A stretch of DNA of 64,000 nt from Gracilibacillus orientalis. Its GTDB lineage: Bacteria; Bacillota; Bacilli; Bacillales; Amphibacillaceae. The stretch spans positions 186,001 through 250,000 of the forward strand of contig NZ_FOTR01000005.1 of the NCBI RefSeq assembly GCF_900114645.1. The letters run 5' to 3'. This document shows, piece after piece, positions 8,101 to 16,213 of the stretch. Numbering within the stretch: the stretch's first letter is position 1; each line of letters begins with the position of its first letter. The notes beneath the pieces are model-generated. The model ran no database searches and had not been told where the DNA came from. It saw only the letters and a program-made list of their open reading frames with translations. Made by a program: the position numbers and the translations under genes.

Positions 8101-8157
8101 CCTCTATCACCTGTCCCATTTCTTTTTGGTACAATGTTGATAGAGGTTATTTTTTTG
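8101..8157 (+). terminator. Terminator after des
   Basis: CCTCTATCA (8101-8109) pairs with TGATAGAGG (8138-8146) across a loop of 28 bases, then TTATTTTTTT. The long loop makes it weaker than its neighbours. Confidence 0.65.
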
Positions 8158-8269
8158 AAGTAAAGTATAAACGGAGATGTCCACACAGGGACCAGAAACT
8201 AGGCACCTTCCCTAAGTAACACTCCTGAGCTTTTCTGGAAAGTAAAGAATGTATATAATTGTGCATATA

Positions 8270-8600
8270 AAACATAAACTGCGAAGTAACCTTTGGGTTC
8301 TTCCTCCCATTTTGTTGGAGATGAGTGATAGTCTAACGCTGCGGAAAAACACTCCCTTTCACCCAAAGGCGCAAGTGCAACATCTTTTTTCCGCAGCTTC
8401 ATATGGTTTTCTGATTAAGTGAGAAGAAATCCACGAGATGTATATTCATGGATTCTATCCTTTCAATCATCAGAAAATCACTATCAGCGAAGTATTCTGC
8501 CGTAGCGTATCAATGTATGTATCTTTAATCAGAATGGAAGGAATCTTCACTACAGACATTTTCGCTGGTTCGCAGTTTGTATCTAGTATGAATAAGGATC
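8270..8600. repeat. R1 dispersed repeat, copy 2
   Basis: It fills the gap between des and desK. The core 8338-8400 begins CTGCGGAAAAACACTCCC and ends TTTTTCCGCAGC, in reverse orientation to the end of copy 1. The left flank ATAAACTGCGAAGTAAC matches 24046-24063, and the stretch from AAGTGAGAAGAAATCC to CCTTTCAATCATCAG matches, inverted, 24247-24303. The right end has TAATCAGAATGG and CAGTTTGTATCT as in copy 1. No coding capacity. Confidence 0.75.
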
Positions 8601-8641
8601 GGTCGGGTTTTGTCTGGCTTATCTTAATGAGGTGGTTGTGA

Positions 8642-9775
8642 ATGAGGGATTGGTATGATATTTTTCCTCGAAATACGGGGTTGAGTTTGTATATTTGGAT
8701 TATTTTTTGTGTGTTGCCATTTTATTTTATTTTTCGTTCCACTTCCTTGTGGGAGATTGGGGCAGGAATAGCGGCGACAATGTTGTTTTTTGGCATGTAT
8801 TGGATGACATTTAATTCCCATGGTCCATTGGTATATATAGGGTTAAGCATCGAATTTGTGATTCATATTATGATGACAATCTTGTTTGGGTATGTTTATT
8901 TTGCATTGTTTTCCGCGTTTTACATAGGAAATATTCGCAGTAAAGCGGGGTTTATTACGATGTATGTCATTCACCTCGTCACCACTGTAGGTGCAATGAC
9001 AGCAGGGATTTTATTAAATTATTCCTTGTTTTTAAGTCAGATACCTTTCCTAATTATGACGATTTTAGGGGTTATATTAATCCCAATAAATCGTTATAAT
9101 CGATTTAAACAAGAAGATCTAGAAGGGCAGCTTGAGGATGCGAATCGAAAAATTGCCCAATTAGCAATTATTGAAGAGCGACATCGTATTGCAAGAGATT
9201 TACATGATACACTTGGTCAAAAGTTATCAATGATTGGCTTGAAAAGTGAATTATCTGCAAAACTTGTTGAAAAAGATCCTGAAGCAGTGAAGAAGGAGTT
9301 ACAAGATGTTCAGGATACGGCTCGGCAAGCATTAAAGGAAGTTCGTGAAATGGTTTCAGACATGAGAAGTATTCGGTTAGCGGAAGAAGTAGAACATACC
9401 AAACAGTTACTCAATGCGGCAGGGATCGAGAATGAAATTACATTCGAAGCGGATTGCGACCATCTTCCACTTTTTTTAGAAAATGTGCTAAGCATGTGTT
9501 TAAAAGAGGCAGTAACCAATGTAGTGAAGCATAGCCAAGCTGTTTCCTGCTTTATTTACATTACAGAAACGAAGCAAGCAATACAACTAGCAGTGATCGA
9601 TAATGGTGTTGGTAATAAGGGTAAGGAGAATTATGGAAATGGCTTAAAAGGAATGAAAGAACGCTTGGAATTTGTTAATGGAACGCTTGATATTAAGAGA
9701 AGAAGTGATGGTTTTGAAGTGTATATATCTGTTCCAAAAGTTTTGAGGCAGATAGAAGAGGAGGAAGAGCTGTGA
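8642..9775 (+). CDS. desK: Thermosensor histidine kinase DesK
   Basis: Membrane histidine kinase of 377 residues. About five hydrophobic segments lie between residues 14 and 150. Then comes a coiled linker (153-178) and the HisKA_3 dimerisation domain with HRIARDLHDTLGQKLS, in which His188 has the same number as the phosphorylated histidine of B. subtilis DesK. The ATP-binding domain (about 275-370) shows N and G boxes (EAVTNVVKHS, DNGVGNKG, GLKGMKERL). Known role: sense membrane thickness and order, phosphorylating DesR when the bilayer stiffens. Start ATG 8642 after GAGGTGG. Its stop overlaps the desR start, indicating coupled translation. Confidence 0.93.
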   Translation: MRDWYDIFPRNTGLSLYIWIIFCVLPFYFIFRSTSLWEIGAGIAATMLFFGMYWMTFNSHGPLVYIGLSIEFVIHIMMTILFGYVYFALFSAFYIGNIRSKAGFITMYVIHLVTTVGAMTAGILLNYSLFLSQIPFLIMTILGVILIPINRYNRFKQEDLEGQLEDANRKIAQLAIIEERHRIARDLHDTLGQKLSMIGLKSELSAKLVEKDPEAVKKELQDVQDTARQALKEVREMVSDMRSIRLAEEVEHTKQLLNAAGIENEITFEADCDHLPLFLENVLSMCLKEAVTNVVKHSQAVSCFIYITETKQAIQLAVIDNGVGNKGKENYGNGLKGMKERLEFVNGTLDIKRRSDGFEVYISVPKVLRQIEEEEEL

Positions 9776-10371
9776 TCCGAATTGTGCTTGCTGAAGATCA
9801 ACAGTTATTATTAGGTGCTCTAGGGGCTTTATTAGATTTAGAGGAAGATATGGAAGTAGTCGGAAAGGCAAATAACGGTGAAGAAGTATTAGCATTAGTA
9901 AAAAAAGAAATGCCGGATATTTGCTTAATGGATATCGAAATGCCGGTGATGACCGGACTGGATGCAGCGGAACAGATGAGAAATCACTCTTGTAAAGTGA
10001 TTATCCTTACGACTTTTGCAAGGCCTGGATATTTTGAAAGAGCCAAAAATAGCGGTGTCAGTGGTTATCTGTTAAAGGATAGTCCTAGTGAAGATTTAGT
10101 ACACACGATTCGTCAGATCATGAGAGGAAAACGAGTTTATTCACCGGAATTAATTGATCTAGCCTTTTCAGAAGAAAATCCTCTTACGAACAGAGAAATC
10201 GAAGTGATGAAATTATTAGCTGAAGGAAGAACGACAAAAAGTATCGCAAAAGAACTTTTTTTATCTAATGGAACGGTTCGGAACTATATATCGATTATAC
10301 TAGATAAATTAGAGGTGGATAATCGTATCGAAGCGATTGCAAAAATAAATGAAAAGGGATGGTTAAAATAG
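9772..10371 (+). CDS. desR: Response regulator DesR
   Basis: NarL/FixJ-type response regulator of 199 residues. The receiver domain covers about 1-118, with acidic pocket EDQ at 8-10, phospho-acceptor Asp54 (MDIEMP) and conserved Thr near 80 and Lys near 101. The LuxR-type helix-turn-helix covers about 135-195 (LTNREIEVMKLLAEG, TVRNYISIILDKL). The GTG start at 9772 overlaps the desK stop (GTGA). In B. subtilis the phosphorylated dimer activates des and is switched off by DesK phosphatase. Its likely binding sites here are at 6932-6969. Confidence 0.93.
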   Translation: MIRIVLAEDQQLLLGALGALLDLEEDMEVVGKANNGEEVLALVKKEMPDICLMDIEMPVMTGLDAAEQMRNHSCKVIILTTFARPGYFERAKNSGVSGYLLKDSPSEDLVHTIRQIMRGKRVYSPELIDLAFSEENPLTNREIEVMKLLAEGRTTKSIAKELFLSNGTVRNYISIILDKLEVDNRIEAIAKINEKGWLK

Positions 10372-10399
10372 AAACTGTTTTTTTTAGTTTCTATTTTTT
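10369..10399 (+). terminator. Terminator after desR
   Basis: TAGAAACT and AGTTTCTA form an 8-bp perfect stem with a T-rich loop, followed by six T. It overlaps the desR stop codon. Confidence 0.7.
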
Positions 10400-10469
10400 G
10401 CTTTTTTTTGTAAAAGAGCATACAATATCTTTCGTGATTAGAAATATTTTATACATAGGGAGTGAGAGA

Positions 10470-11873
10470 ATGACTACATCCGTTCAAAAGCGAGGAACTA
10501 TCGTCGCTTTGTTACTAGCTGGAGCTTTTATTGCTATACTCAATCAAACGTTAATGATAACAGCAATTCCTCCAATTATGAATGAGATGGGGATTACTGC
10601 TAATTCAGCGCAATGGTTAACCACCATTTTTATGCTAGTGAATGGTATTATGATTCCAATCAGTGCCTTTTTAATAGATCGATTTACAACGAGGCAATTA
10701 TTTATTACAGCAATGAGTGTATTTGCCCTTGGAACATTAGTGGCAGCGTTAGCTCCTAATTTTGCCATGTTATTAACTGGACGTGTGATTCAATCAGCTG
10801 GTGCTGGTGTTATGCTACCATTAATGCAAACCGTATTTCTTATGATATTCCCTGTCAATAAACGAGGATCAATAATGGGGTTAGTAGGGTTAGTTATTTC
10901 TTTTGCTCCAGCAATTGGCCCATCATTGTCAGGATGGATTACCGAGCAATATTCGTGGCGTGTTTTATTTTATATTATTTTGCCTATTGCTATTATTGAT
11001 ATTGTCATAGCCTATTTTGTTATGAAAAATGTAACCGAGGTTTCCAAGCCGAAGCTAGACATTCCATCGATTATCTTATCGTCCTTTGGTTTTGGTGGTC
11101 TGCTATATGGCTTTACAAGTGCGGGGAATAATGGTTGGAGTTCTCCGATAACTATCGTTGTACTAATTGTAGGAGTTATTTCACTGCTCTGGTTTATTTT
11201 AAGACAGTTGAAGTTGGCACACCCAATGTTAGAATTTCGTGTATTTACCTATTCGATTTTCCCATTAACGGTAACGCTTGGTATGATTGCATTTATGGGC
11301 TTAATCGCAGTGGAAACTCTTGTTCCATTGTATATGCAGGAATCAAGGGGGTTCACAGCTGTCCAATCGGGGCTGGTTATTTTACCTGGGGCGATAATCA
11401 CCGGTATTATGTCTCCGATAACGGGACGTATATTTGATAAAATTGGTGCAAGATGGCTTGCAATTGTAGGTTTTTCATTAATGACAATTGGCTCCTTCTT
11501 ATTTGCGATATTAGATGACAAAACATCCATTACTTATTTGACGGTCGTGTTTGCGATTAGGATGTTAGGTATTTCAATGGTGATGATGCCGGCTGCTACT
11601 GCTGGGTTAAATCAATTACCGAAAAGTCTAATAGCTCATGGTGCAGCCATGGATAACACGTTGCGTAACGTGTCGGCCTCTGTTGGTACTGCGATCATCG
11701 TAACGGTACTAACGCAGGCAGAATCACTTGCTAAACAAAGTGGTGAGCTGCATCCAGGGATAACAGGTGCTAATACTGCCTTTTTAGTACTTTCGATTAT
11801 CACCTTAATAGGGTTGATTTTATCCTTTTTTATTAAAAAAAGCAGACCATATGAAGAAGAAAAAGGAGATTAG
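10470..11873 (+). CDS. MFS drug-type exporter (DHA2 family)
   Basis: Major facilitator of the 14-helix EmrB/QacA (DHA2) type, 467 residues. The hydrophobic pattern covers the whole protein. The family features LNQTLMITAIPPI in helix 1, an Asp/Arg loop (DRFTTRQLF, about 65-73) and motif C-like GPSLSGWITE (near 150) mark it as a proton antiporter, probably for drugs or other amphiphiles. Start chosen at ATG 10470 after GGGAGTGAG; an upstream in-frame start at 10359 lies inside desR. It is clearly paralogous to the exporter at 35430-36917, but no TetR gene adjoins it. Substrate unknown. Confidence 0.88.
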   Translation: MTTSVQKRGTIVALLLAGAFIAILNQTLMITAIPPIMNEMGITANSAQWLTTIFMLVNGIMIPISAFLIDRFTTRQLFITAMSVFALGTLVAALAPNFAMLLTGRVIQSAGAGVMLPLMQTVFLMIFPVNKRGSIMGLVGLVISFAPAIGPSLSGWITEQYSWRVLFYIILPIAIIDIVIAYFVMKNVTEVSKPKLDIPSIILSSFGFGGLLYGFTSAGNNGWSSPITIVVLIVGVISLLWFILRQLKLAHPMLEFRVFTYSIFPLTVTLGMIAFMGLIAVETLVPLYMQESRGFTAVQSGLVILPGAIITGIMSPITGRIFDKIGARWLAIVGFSLMTIGSFLFAILDDKTSITYLTVVFAIRMLGISMVMMPAATAGLNQLPKSLIAHGAAMDNTLRNVSASVGTAIIVTVLTQAESLAKQSGELHPGITGANTAFLVLSIITLIGLILSFFIKKSRPYEEEKGD

Positions 11874-11893
11874 TTTATAACTAATCTCCTTTC
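11862..11893 (+). terminator. Terminator after the exporter gene
   Basis: AAAGGAGATTAGTT pairs with AACTAATCTCCTTT around a very short loop. It starts within the last codons of the gene. Confidence 0.85.
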
Positions 11894-11961
11894 TTTTAAT
11901 AAGTTAAGTAAAAAAATGGTGTGTAAAAGCCGGATCACTCGCCATTTATCTTCATTTTAAG

Positions 11962-12786
11962 TCAATGTCGTTTATGCTTAGGGATTGCTTGTTCAATAAA
12001 GTTATCGGCGAGTTTTCTCAATTCCTTTTTCATTGTTTCGCCTTCCATAGGTAATCCGTGACCTGCAATTATGGTATCGGGATCTAAATCTGCCAGCTTT
12101 TTAACAGATTGTTCTGCACTAAACCAGTCTTGTGTAAAATAAGCAGGTGGTCCATAAACATGCTGGAAGGGGAAAAACACTGCCCATGATGACTCCGGTT
12201 TATCTGTTGAAATCGCATCACCTGCGATTAATAAACGATCCTGTTCACGAAACAAACTGATATGACCAGGTGTATGTCCAAATGTTTCGATGTATTTCCA
12301 ATCCTTTAGGAAAGGAATAGAACCATCATTTGGCAACGCAGATACAAGTCCTTCCAAGTGTTCTGGTTTAGTTGGAAATATCGTTGATAATAAAGAGATC
12401 ATTCCCCCGCCAACGGTTGGATCGCCTGGAGGATATTCACTTTTTCCTGTGACATAGTCCATCTCATTTTCGTGGATATAAATAGGTACCTGCCAGTATT
12501 CTGCCAATTTTTTCGCAGCACCAATATGGTCAAAATGTCCGTGTGTTAATAGAATGGCCTGTGGTGGTTTGTTGCCATAACGATGTTCGCAAGCATGAAG
12601 AATCCTTTCTTGATATTTTCGAGTACCAGTATCAATTAAAACCCAATCTTCATTTGGTGTACCGATCATGACGACGTTAACAATAAGAGTTCGGTAATAT
12701 GCAATATCTGGAAGCACTTCTTCTGGTATTGCATGATCTAAATCATGTTCAAGTTCTTTCCACTTTTCAATATGTTCTTGATCCAT
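11962..12786 (-). CDS. MBL-fold metallo-hydrolase
   Basis: Metallo-beta-lactamase superfamily hydrolase of 274 residues. Zinc ligands are visible in order: THGHFDHIG (near residues 82-90), HTPGH (near 170), GDA (near 190) and GHG (near 245), a complete two-metal set. It resembles the small glyoxalase II or lactonase-like hydrolases of bacilli, but the substrate cannot be named. Start at ATG 12786, 7 nt after AAGGTGGG; the ORF can be extended to a GTG at 12798, which lies on the ribosome binding site. Stands alone and convergent with the exporter gene. Confidence 0.82.
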   Translation of the reverse strand: MDQEHIEKWKELEHDLDHAIPEEVLPDIAYYRTLIVNVVMIGTPNEDWVLIDTGTRKYQERILHACEHRYGNKPPQAILLTHGHFDHIGAAKKLAEYWQVPIYIHENEMDYVTGKSEYPPGDPTVGGGMISLLSTIFPTKPEHLEGLVSALPNDGSIPFLKDWKYIETFGHTPGHISLFREQDRLLIAGDAISTDKPESSWAVFFPFQHVYGPPAYFTQDWFSAEQSVKKLADLDPDTIIAGHGLPMEGETMKKELRKLADNFIEQAIPKHKRH

Positions 12787-12998
12787 TGTTTGTCCCACCT
12801 TATCTGAGCGTAAACTATCTATATTTTGGTATTAAATGAGCTGAATTATACTATTATCGGAAAAAATTAAAAATTACTTGTTGTTTTTGAAGTCAATAGT
12901 AAAAAGATTGGTGCCGAGCAACCAGAAAACTTCACGACAAAATTTAGCACAGATATAAGTAAAATTTATGTAAAAAATGAAAAACCCTTTCACAAGTA

Positions 12999-13026
12999 TA
13001 GACAAAATGGTAAAACATGATAAAAT
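12999..13026 (+). promoter_or_regulatory. ypjP promoter
   Basis: TAGACA (12999-13004), 16-base spacer, TAAAAT (13021-13026), 34 bp before the ypjP start. Confidence 0.55.
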
Positions 13027-13059
13027 TTTAATAAGTCGATATGAGGGAGTTCGATCGAG

Positions 13060-13665
13060 ATGAAAATGTGGATAAAAAAATTAACCGTTTTATTAGTGAC
13101 TATATTAACACTTGGCTTATATGTTCCGCCTATCTATATTGATGCTGATGTAGATGTAGGCAAAAAGGACATAGAGCCAAGTGAGGATCGAGCAAAACAA
13201 ATAGATGAAGAGGAAATAGAAGATTCGATAACAGAGAAAAATCTTGTTCTTGAAGACTCTAATCAGCTCTATCTGCAAGAATTAAACCAGCTCGCCAAAA
13301 AGCAAATGCAGGCAAAATTAGGTGCAAAAATATCTGCAAAAATCAATAACGATGTGAATCAAGTAGTTTTACCAAATCTTGAAATGGTATTAGATGAATT
13401 ATATGAAGACATTGGTGAAGAGAAAAGCCAATACTTAATGATTGCCGAAGAACCATCTGCTGGATATGGTGAGCGTATTTTTAATTTATACAATGTGAAA
13501 GAAAAACAAAATGTTGCTAAGTTTCATGTAAATCGGTTAAAGAGACCGCAAGACGGTTATTATTTTCAATTCCACTATCATCTGCAAGACGATCAATTCG
13601 AAGAACATTTGCCAATAGGAGAAGTTTATTGGGGAAGAGATACTCCACCAAAATGGATGTCGTAA
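13060..13665 (+). CDS. ypjP: YpjP family protein
   Basis: Exported or membrane-anchored protein of 201 residues with an uncleaved or cleaved signal at residues 6-26 (LTVLLVTILTLGLYVPP). The middle is acidic. The C-terminus carries the family's conserved features: PSAGYGERIFNLYN (about 133-146), DGYYFQFHYH (about 166-175) and the ending W-x-R-D-T-P-P-K-W-M-S. It matches YpjP of B. subtilis, whose role is unknown. Start ATG 13060; an ATG two codons later is also possible. Terminator directly downstream. Confidence 0.82.
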   Translation: MKMWIKKLTVLLVTILTLGLYVPPIYIDADVDVGKKDIEPSEDRAKQIDEEEIEDSITEKNLVLEDSNQLYLQELNQLAKKQMQAKLGAKISAKINNDVNQVVLPNLEMVLDELYEDIGEEKSQYLMIAEEPSAGYGERIFNLYNVKEKQNVAKFHVNRLKRPQDGYYFQFHYHLQDDQFEEHLPIGEVYWGRDTPPKWMS

Positions 13666-13671
13666 ATAGTC

Positions 13672-13712
13672 AAGATGCCTTGCTTAATTAAGTATAGAAG
13701 GCATCTTTTTTA
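13672..13712 (+). terminator. Terminator after ypjP
   Basis: AAGATGCCTT (13672-13681) pairs with AAGGCATCTT (13698-13707), followed by a T run. Confidence 0.85.
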
Positions 13713-13834
13713 ATCAAAATAGCAGAAATAAAAATATGTCAGAATTTTAAAACATTTCCCTTTATTTTAAGTCGAAATATAGGTAGAATAAGTCATATCG
13801 TGATATTTTTTCATTTAGGGAATTATATAAGAAA

Positions 13835-14042
13835 AGTGCAAAGCGCCCGTTTAGAAACGTAGCGGCTGGAGCGAATCAACTGAGATAAAGGAATCACGGT
13901 GAGCTCGCGAACCGATGATGACTTTCACCTAAAGGCATAAGCGCGACTAAGCCTCTGGTTTCACCAATCGGCAAGTCTTCTTTATCGTAGGGTGATTCGT
14001 GAAGTCGCCTAGTTTCTGGGCGTTCGGAGCTAGACACCCGCG
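13835..14042. repeat. R2 dispersed repeat, copy 1
   Basis: Non-coding block with GC content above the surroundings, between ypjP and metA. It contains long imperfect inverted segments (AATCACGGTGAGCTCGCGAACC, split here by loops, against later GGTTTCACC and GTGATTCGTGAAGTCGC) and ends GGAGCTAGACAC. The TGTCTAGCTCC word appears inverted at 18187. It occupies the place where an S-box might be expected before metA, but no SAM-riboswitch core is present. Confidence 0.6.
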
Positions 14043-14086
14043 CAAATTTTATACTTTCTGATCTTTTTAAAAAGGAGTCACAAAAA

Positions 14087-14992
14087 ATGCCTATCAAAGT
14101 GCCGGATTTATTACCAGCTAAGAGTAAATTACAAGAAGAGAATATTTTTGTTATGAATGAAAGTCGGGCATTTAAACAAGACATTCGGCCTCTTAAAATA
14201 TTGATTTTAAATTTAATGCCATTGAAGCAGCAAACAGAAACGCACTTATTACGATTATTAGGGAATAGCCCATTGCAAATTGAGGTAGGGTTATTGCATA
14301 CAAGCACACATACATCCAGCAATACTTCGCCAGAGCATTTAAAGCAATTTTATAAATCGATTGATGATGTAAAGGCCAATAAATATGATGGACTAATTAT
14401 TACTGGAGCACCAATTGAAAAATTGCCTTATGAAGAAGTGAATTACTGGGAAGAATTGTCCCAAATTATGGAGTGGAGTAAAACGAATGTAACCTCTACC
14501 CTGCATATTTGTTGGGGAGCAATGGCTGGGCTGTACTATCATTATGGTGTGGATAAGTATATTATGTCGGAAAAATTATCAGGTATTTATACACATACAA
14601 TTAATGATCCGCGAGAAAAGGTAGTCAGTGGTTTTGATGAGGAATTCTTAGTGCCTCATTCTCGTCATGCTGATATCCGAAAAGAAGACATCGAAAAAGT
14701 ACCAAATCTGAAAATAATAAGTGAATCTGAGCAAGCAAGGGTATATATGGTTGCTTCAACAGATGGGAAACAAATTTTTGTCACAGGCCACCCGGAATAT
14801 GATTCTTTAACATTAAAGAAAGAGTTTGATCGGGACACGGCAGCGGGTCTGAATCCGACGATACCGGAAAACTATTATCCGAATGATGATCCAAACCGAA
14901 CACCAAAGTTACGGTGGCGAACACATTCCAATATTTTGATATCTAATTGGTTGAATTATTATGTTTATCAAGAAACGCCCTTCGAACTGTAA
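14087..14992 (+). CDS. metA: Homoserine O-acetyltransferase (MetA family)
   Basis: First committed step of methionine synthesis: activates homoserine by acylation. 301 residues, normal for MetA. The catalytic Cys142 is in [10 protein letters not shown]; His and Glu of the triad lie in VTGHPEYDS near 235-240. Residue 111 is Glu ([13 protein letters not shown]). In MetA proteins Glu at this position marks acetyl-CoA use and Gly marks succinyl-CoA, so this should be an O-acetyltransferase despite the usual 'succinyltransferase' label. Its product could feed a sulfhydrylase or a cystathionine gamma-synthase; a member of that family is encoded at 55596. Single gene with its own terminator. Confidence 0.92.
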   Translation: MPIKVPDLLPAKSKLQEENIFVMNESRAFKQDIRPLKILILNLMPLKQQTETHLLRLLGNSPLQIEVGLLHTSTHTSSNTSPEHLKQFYKSIDDVKANKYDGLIITGAPIEKLPYEEVNYWEELSQIMEWSKTNVTSTLHICWGAMAGLYYHYGVDKYIMSEKLSGIYTHTINDPREKVVSGFDEEFLVPHSRHADIRKEDIEKVPNLKIISESEQARVYMVASTDGKQIFVTGHPEYDSLTLKKEFDRDTAAGLNPTIPENYYPNDDPNRTPKLRWRTHSNILISNWLNYYVYQETPFEL

Positions 14993-15003
14993 AAGACTTG
15001 CTC

Positions 15004-15058
15004 AAAAAAGCTTAAAACCTTGTTTGAAATGAAATAAACAGGTTTTAAGCTTTTTATT
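15004..15058 (+). terminator. Terminator after metA
   Basis: AAAAAGCTTAAAACCT pairs with AGGTTTTAAGCTTTTT, with an AT-rich loop. A short repeat remnant (TAATCAGAATGG, also in R1) follows at about 15141 in the gap before the next gene. Confidence 0.8.
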
Positions 15059-15176
15059 TTGAAAAGTGCACAAAAACTATAATCAGAACAGCAACTTTCG
15101 TGTGACAGTATCTTGCCGGAGCGAATCCTTGTACTCATTTTTAATCAGAATGGATAGAAAGTCACTACGAAAAATG

Positions 15177-15545
15177 TTAATGTAATTTTTGCTGGTAGTG
15201 TGCATAGGCGTCTGTAGCAAGGGTGACTGCTTGGGCGAAGGCTGCTCCTCCACCTAAGGCGGTACTAATTGCAAGAGTCTCCATTAATTCTGCTTCACTA
15301 ATTCCGTTTTCTACAGCACCTTTTGTATGATAAATAATACAATACTCATCTTGAGCATAGATACTGATCGCCAAAGCCATAAGTTGCTTTTCTTTCTTAT
15401 CGATTGCCCCTTCTTTAAATGCTTCTTCGGTAAACTCAAAATAGCCCCTTGTCACTTCAGGTAAGTATTCTTGCATTCTAGTGGTACCGCGTTTGTAATC
15501 AGAAATGGACTGATCAAAATAATTAACATGTTCATTATTTTCCAT
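15177..15545 (-). CDS. Carboxymuconolactone decarboxylase / AhpD-like protein
   Basis: Small all-helical protein of 122 residues in the AhpD-like (CMD) fold. The family motif C-x2-C-x3-H is only half present: Cys69 and His73 (EYCIIYH) are kept, but the first Cys position is Asp66. A thiol-disulfide peroxidase cycle needs both cysteines, so this is unlikely to be a classical AhpD. It could be a decarboxylase-like or hydrolytic member, or use a single thiol. Start chosen at the second of two tandem ATG codons (15545), 7 nt after AAGGTGGG; the first is at 15548. Divergent from the CDGSH gene. Confidence 0.75.
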   Translation of the reverse strand: MENNEHVNYFDQSISDYKRGTTRMQEYLPEVTRGYFEFTEEAFKEGAIDKKEKQLMALAISIYAQDEYCIIYHTKGAVENGISEAELMETLAISTALGGGAAFAQAVTLATDAYAHYQQKLH

Positions 15546-15657
15546 CATTTATCCCACCTTTCATTTTAATGTGTGAAAAAGCATAAGATTTTATACAGAG
15601 ATGATAGACAGAAGAGAATAAACTCGATAAAATCTGTAAAAGGGGGGGTAATAAAAG

Positions 15658-15870
15658 ATGAGTGAAGAGAACAATAAAGTACAACTAAAAGTAAGAGACA
15701 ATGGATCGATTTTAGTAACAGGAGATGTCGAATTAGTGGATGCGGAAGGAAATCCGTTTGAAACAAAACCAAAGTTTTCTCTGTGCCGATGTGGCGCATC
15801 CAAAAACAAACCATTCTGTGACGGATCACATAAAGAAATTGGTTTTCAAGATCAAATAAGAGCGAAATAA
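15658..15870 (+). CDS. CDGSH-type iron-sulfur protein
   Basis: Protein of 70 residues carrying one CDGSH domain. The signature runs CRCGASKNKPFCDGSH at about 43-58, giving the three Cys and one His that hold a redox-active 2Fe-2S cluster (Cys43, Cys45, Cys54, His58). Bacterial single-CDGSH proteins of this size are soluble homodimers thought to move electrons or clusters. It appears to be co-transcribed with the small membrane protein starting at 15944, with a hairpin between them. Confidence 0.88.
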   Translation: MSEENNKVQLKVRDNGSILVTGDVELVDAEGNPFETKPKFSLCRCGASKNKPFCDGSHKEIGFQDQIRAK

Positions 15871-15892
15871 GTGAGACAAGTTGTTTCACATT

Positions 15893-15933
15893 CTCTCTTG
15901 GTGGTATTACTTTAGTAACGCCACCAAGGAGAG
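15893..15933 (+). promoter_or_regulatory. Intergenic hairpin touching the next ribosome binding site
   Basis: CTCTCTTGGTGG (15893-15904) pairs with CCACCAAGGAGAG (15921-15933), with one bulge. The 3' arm runs into the AGGAG at 15932-15936 that serves the ATG at 15944. No T run follows, so it is not a normal terminator. It could limit translation of the small downstream gene or protect the upstream mRNA end. Confidence 0.55.
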
Positions 15934-15943
15934 GAGAAGAAAG

Positions 15944-16099
15944 ATGACACAAAATAAAAATGTAGAAGTAGAAAGAAAAGAGAAAAGGTCAGACTCTAGT
16001 AAAGTAGGAGTTGCTGCGATTAAATATATTACTTATTTAATCATTTTCTTTGGAATTCTATGGTTTTTGATCAACTATGTATTTGGGCAATTATTATAA
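15944..16099 (+). CDS. Small single-span membrane protein
   Basis: Protein of 51 residues. The first 24 are hydrophilic and charged, followed by one hydrophobic helix (about 27-48: IKYITYLIIFFGILWFLINYVF). Start ATG 15944 with AGGAG 7 nt before. I do not recognise the family. Its position 70 bp behind a CDGSH protein gene and ahead of a strong terminator suggests a two-gene transcript, possibly giving the iron-sulfur protein a membrane partner; this is a guess from context. Confidence 0.65.
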   Translation: MTQNKNVEVERKEKRSDSSKVGVAAIKYITYLIIFFGILWFLINYVFGQLL

Positions 16100-16114
16100 T
16101 TTTAATAGAAAAGC

Positions 16115-16146
16115 AAAAGGCACTGCCATTTCGGTTAGTGCCTTTT
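16115..16146 (+). terminator. Terminator after the small membrane gene
   Basis: AAAAGGCACT pairs with AGTGCCTTTT around a 12-base loop. Confidence 0.85.
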
Positions 16147-16154
16147 CCTATTGA

Positions 16155-16184
16155 TTGCCATTGTAGTTGAATATGATCTATAGT
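16155..16184 (+). promoter_or_regulatory. Possible manR promoter
   Basis: TTGCCA (16155-16160), 18 bases, TATAGT (16179-16184), 30 bp before the manR start. Confidence 0.4.
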
Positions 16185-16213
16185 AATGTTGAGTTGGATA
16201 TGGAGGTGATTTC

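Noticed and set aside
13835-14086. SAM (S-box) riboswitch upstream of metA
   Set aside because: The gap is filled by an R2 repeat. I see neither the conserved S-box core nor a terminator/antiterminator before metA.
15566-15952. Minus-strand ORFs across the CDGSH gene
   Set aside because: They lie antisense to a protein with a clear CDGSH motif and good start signals.
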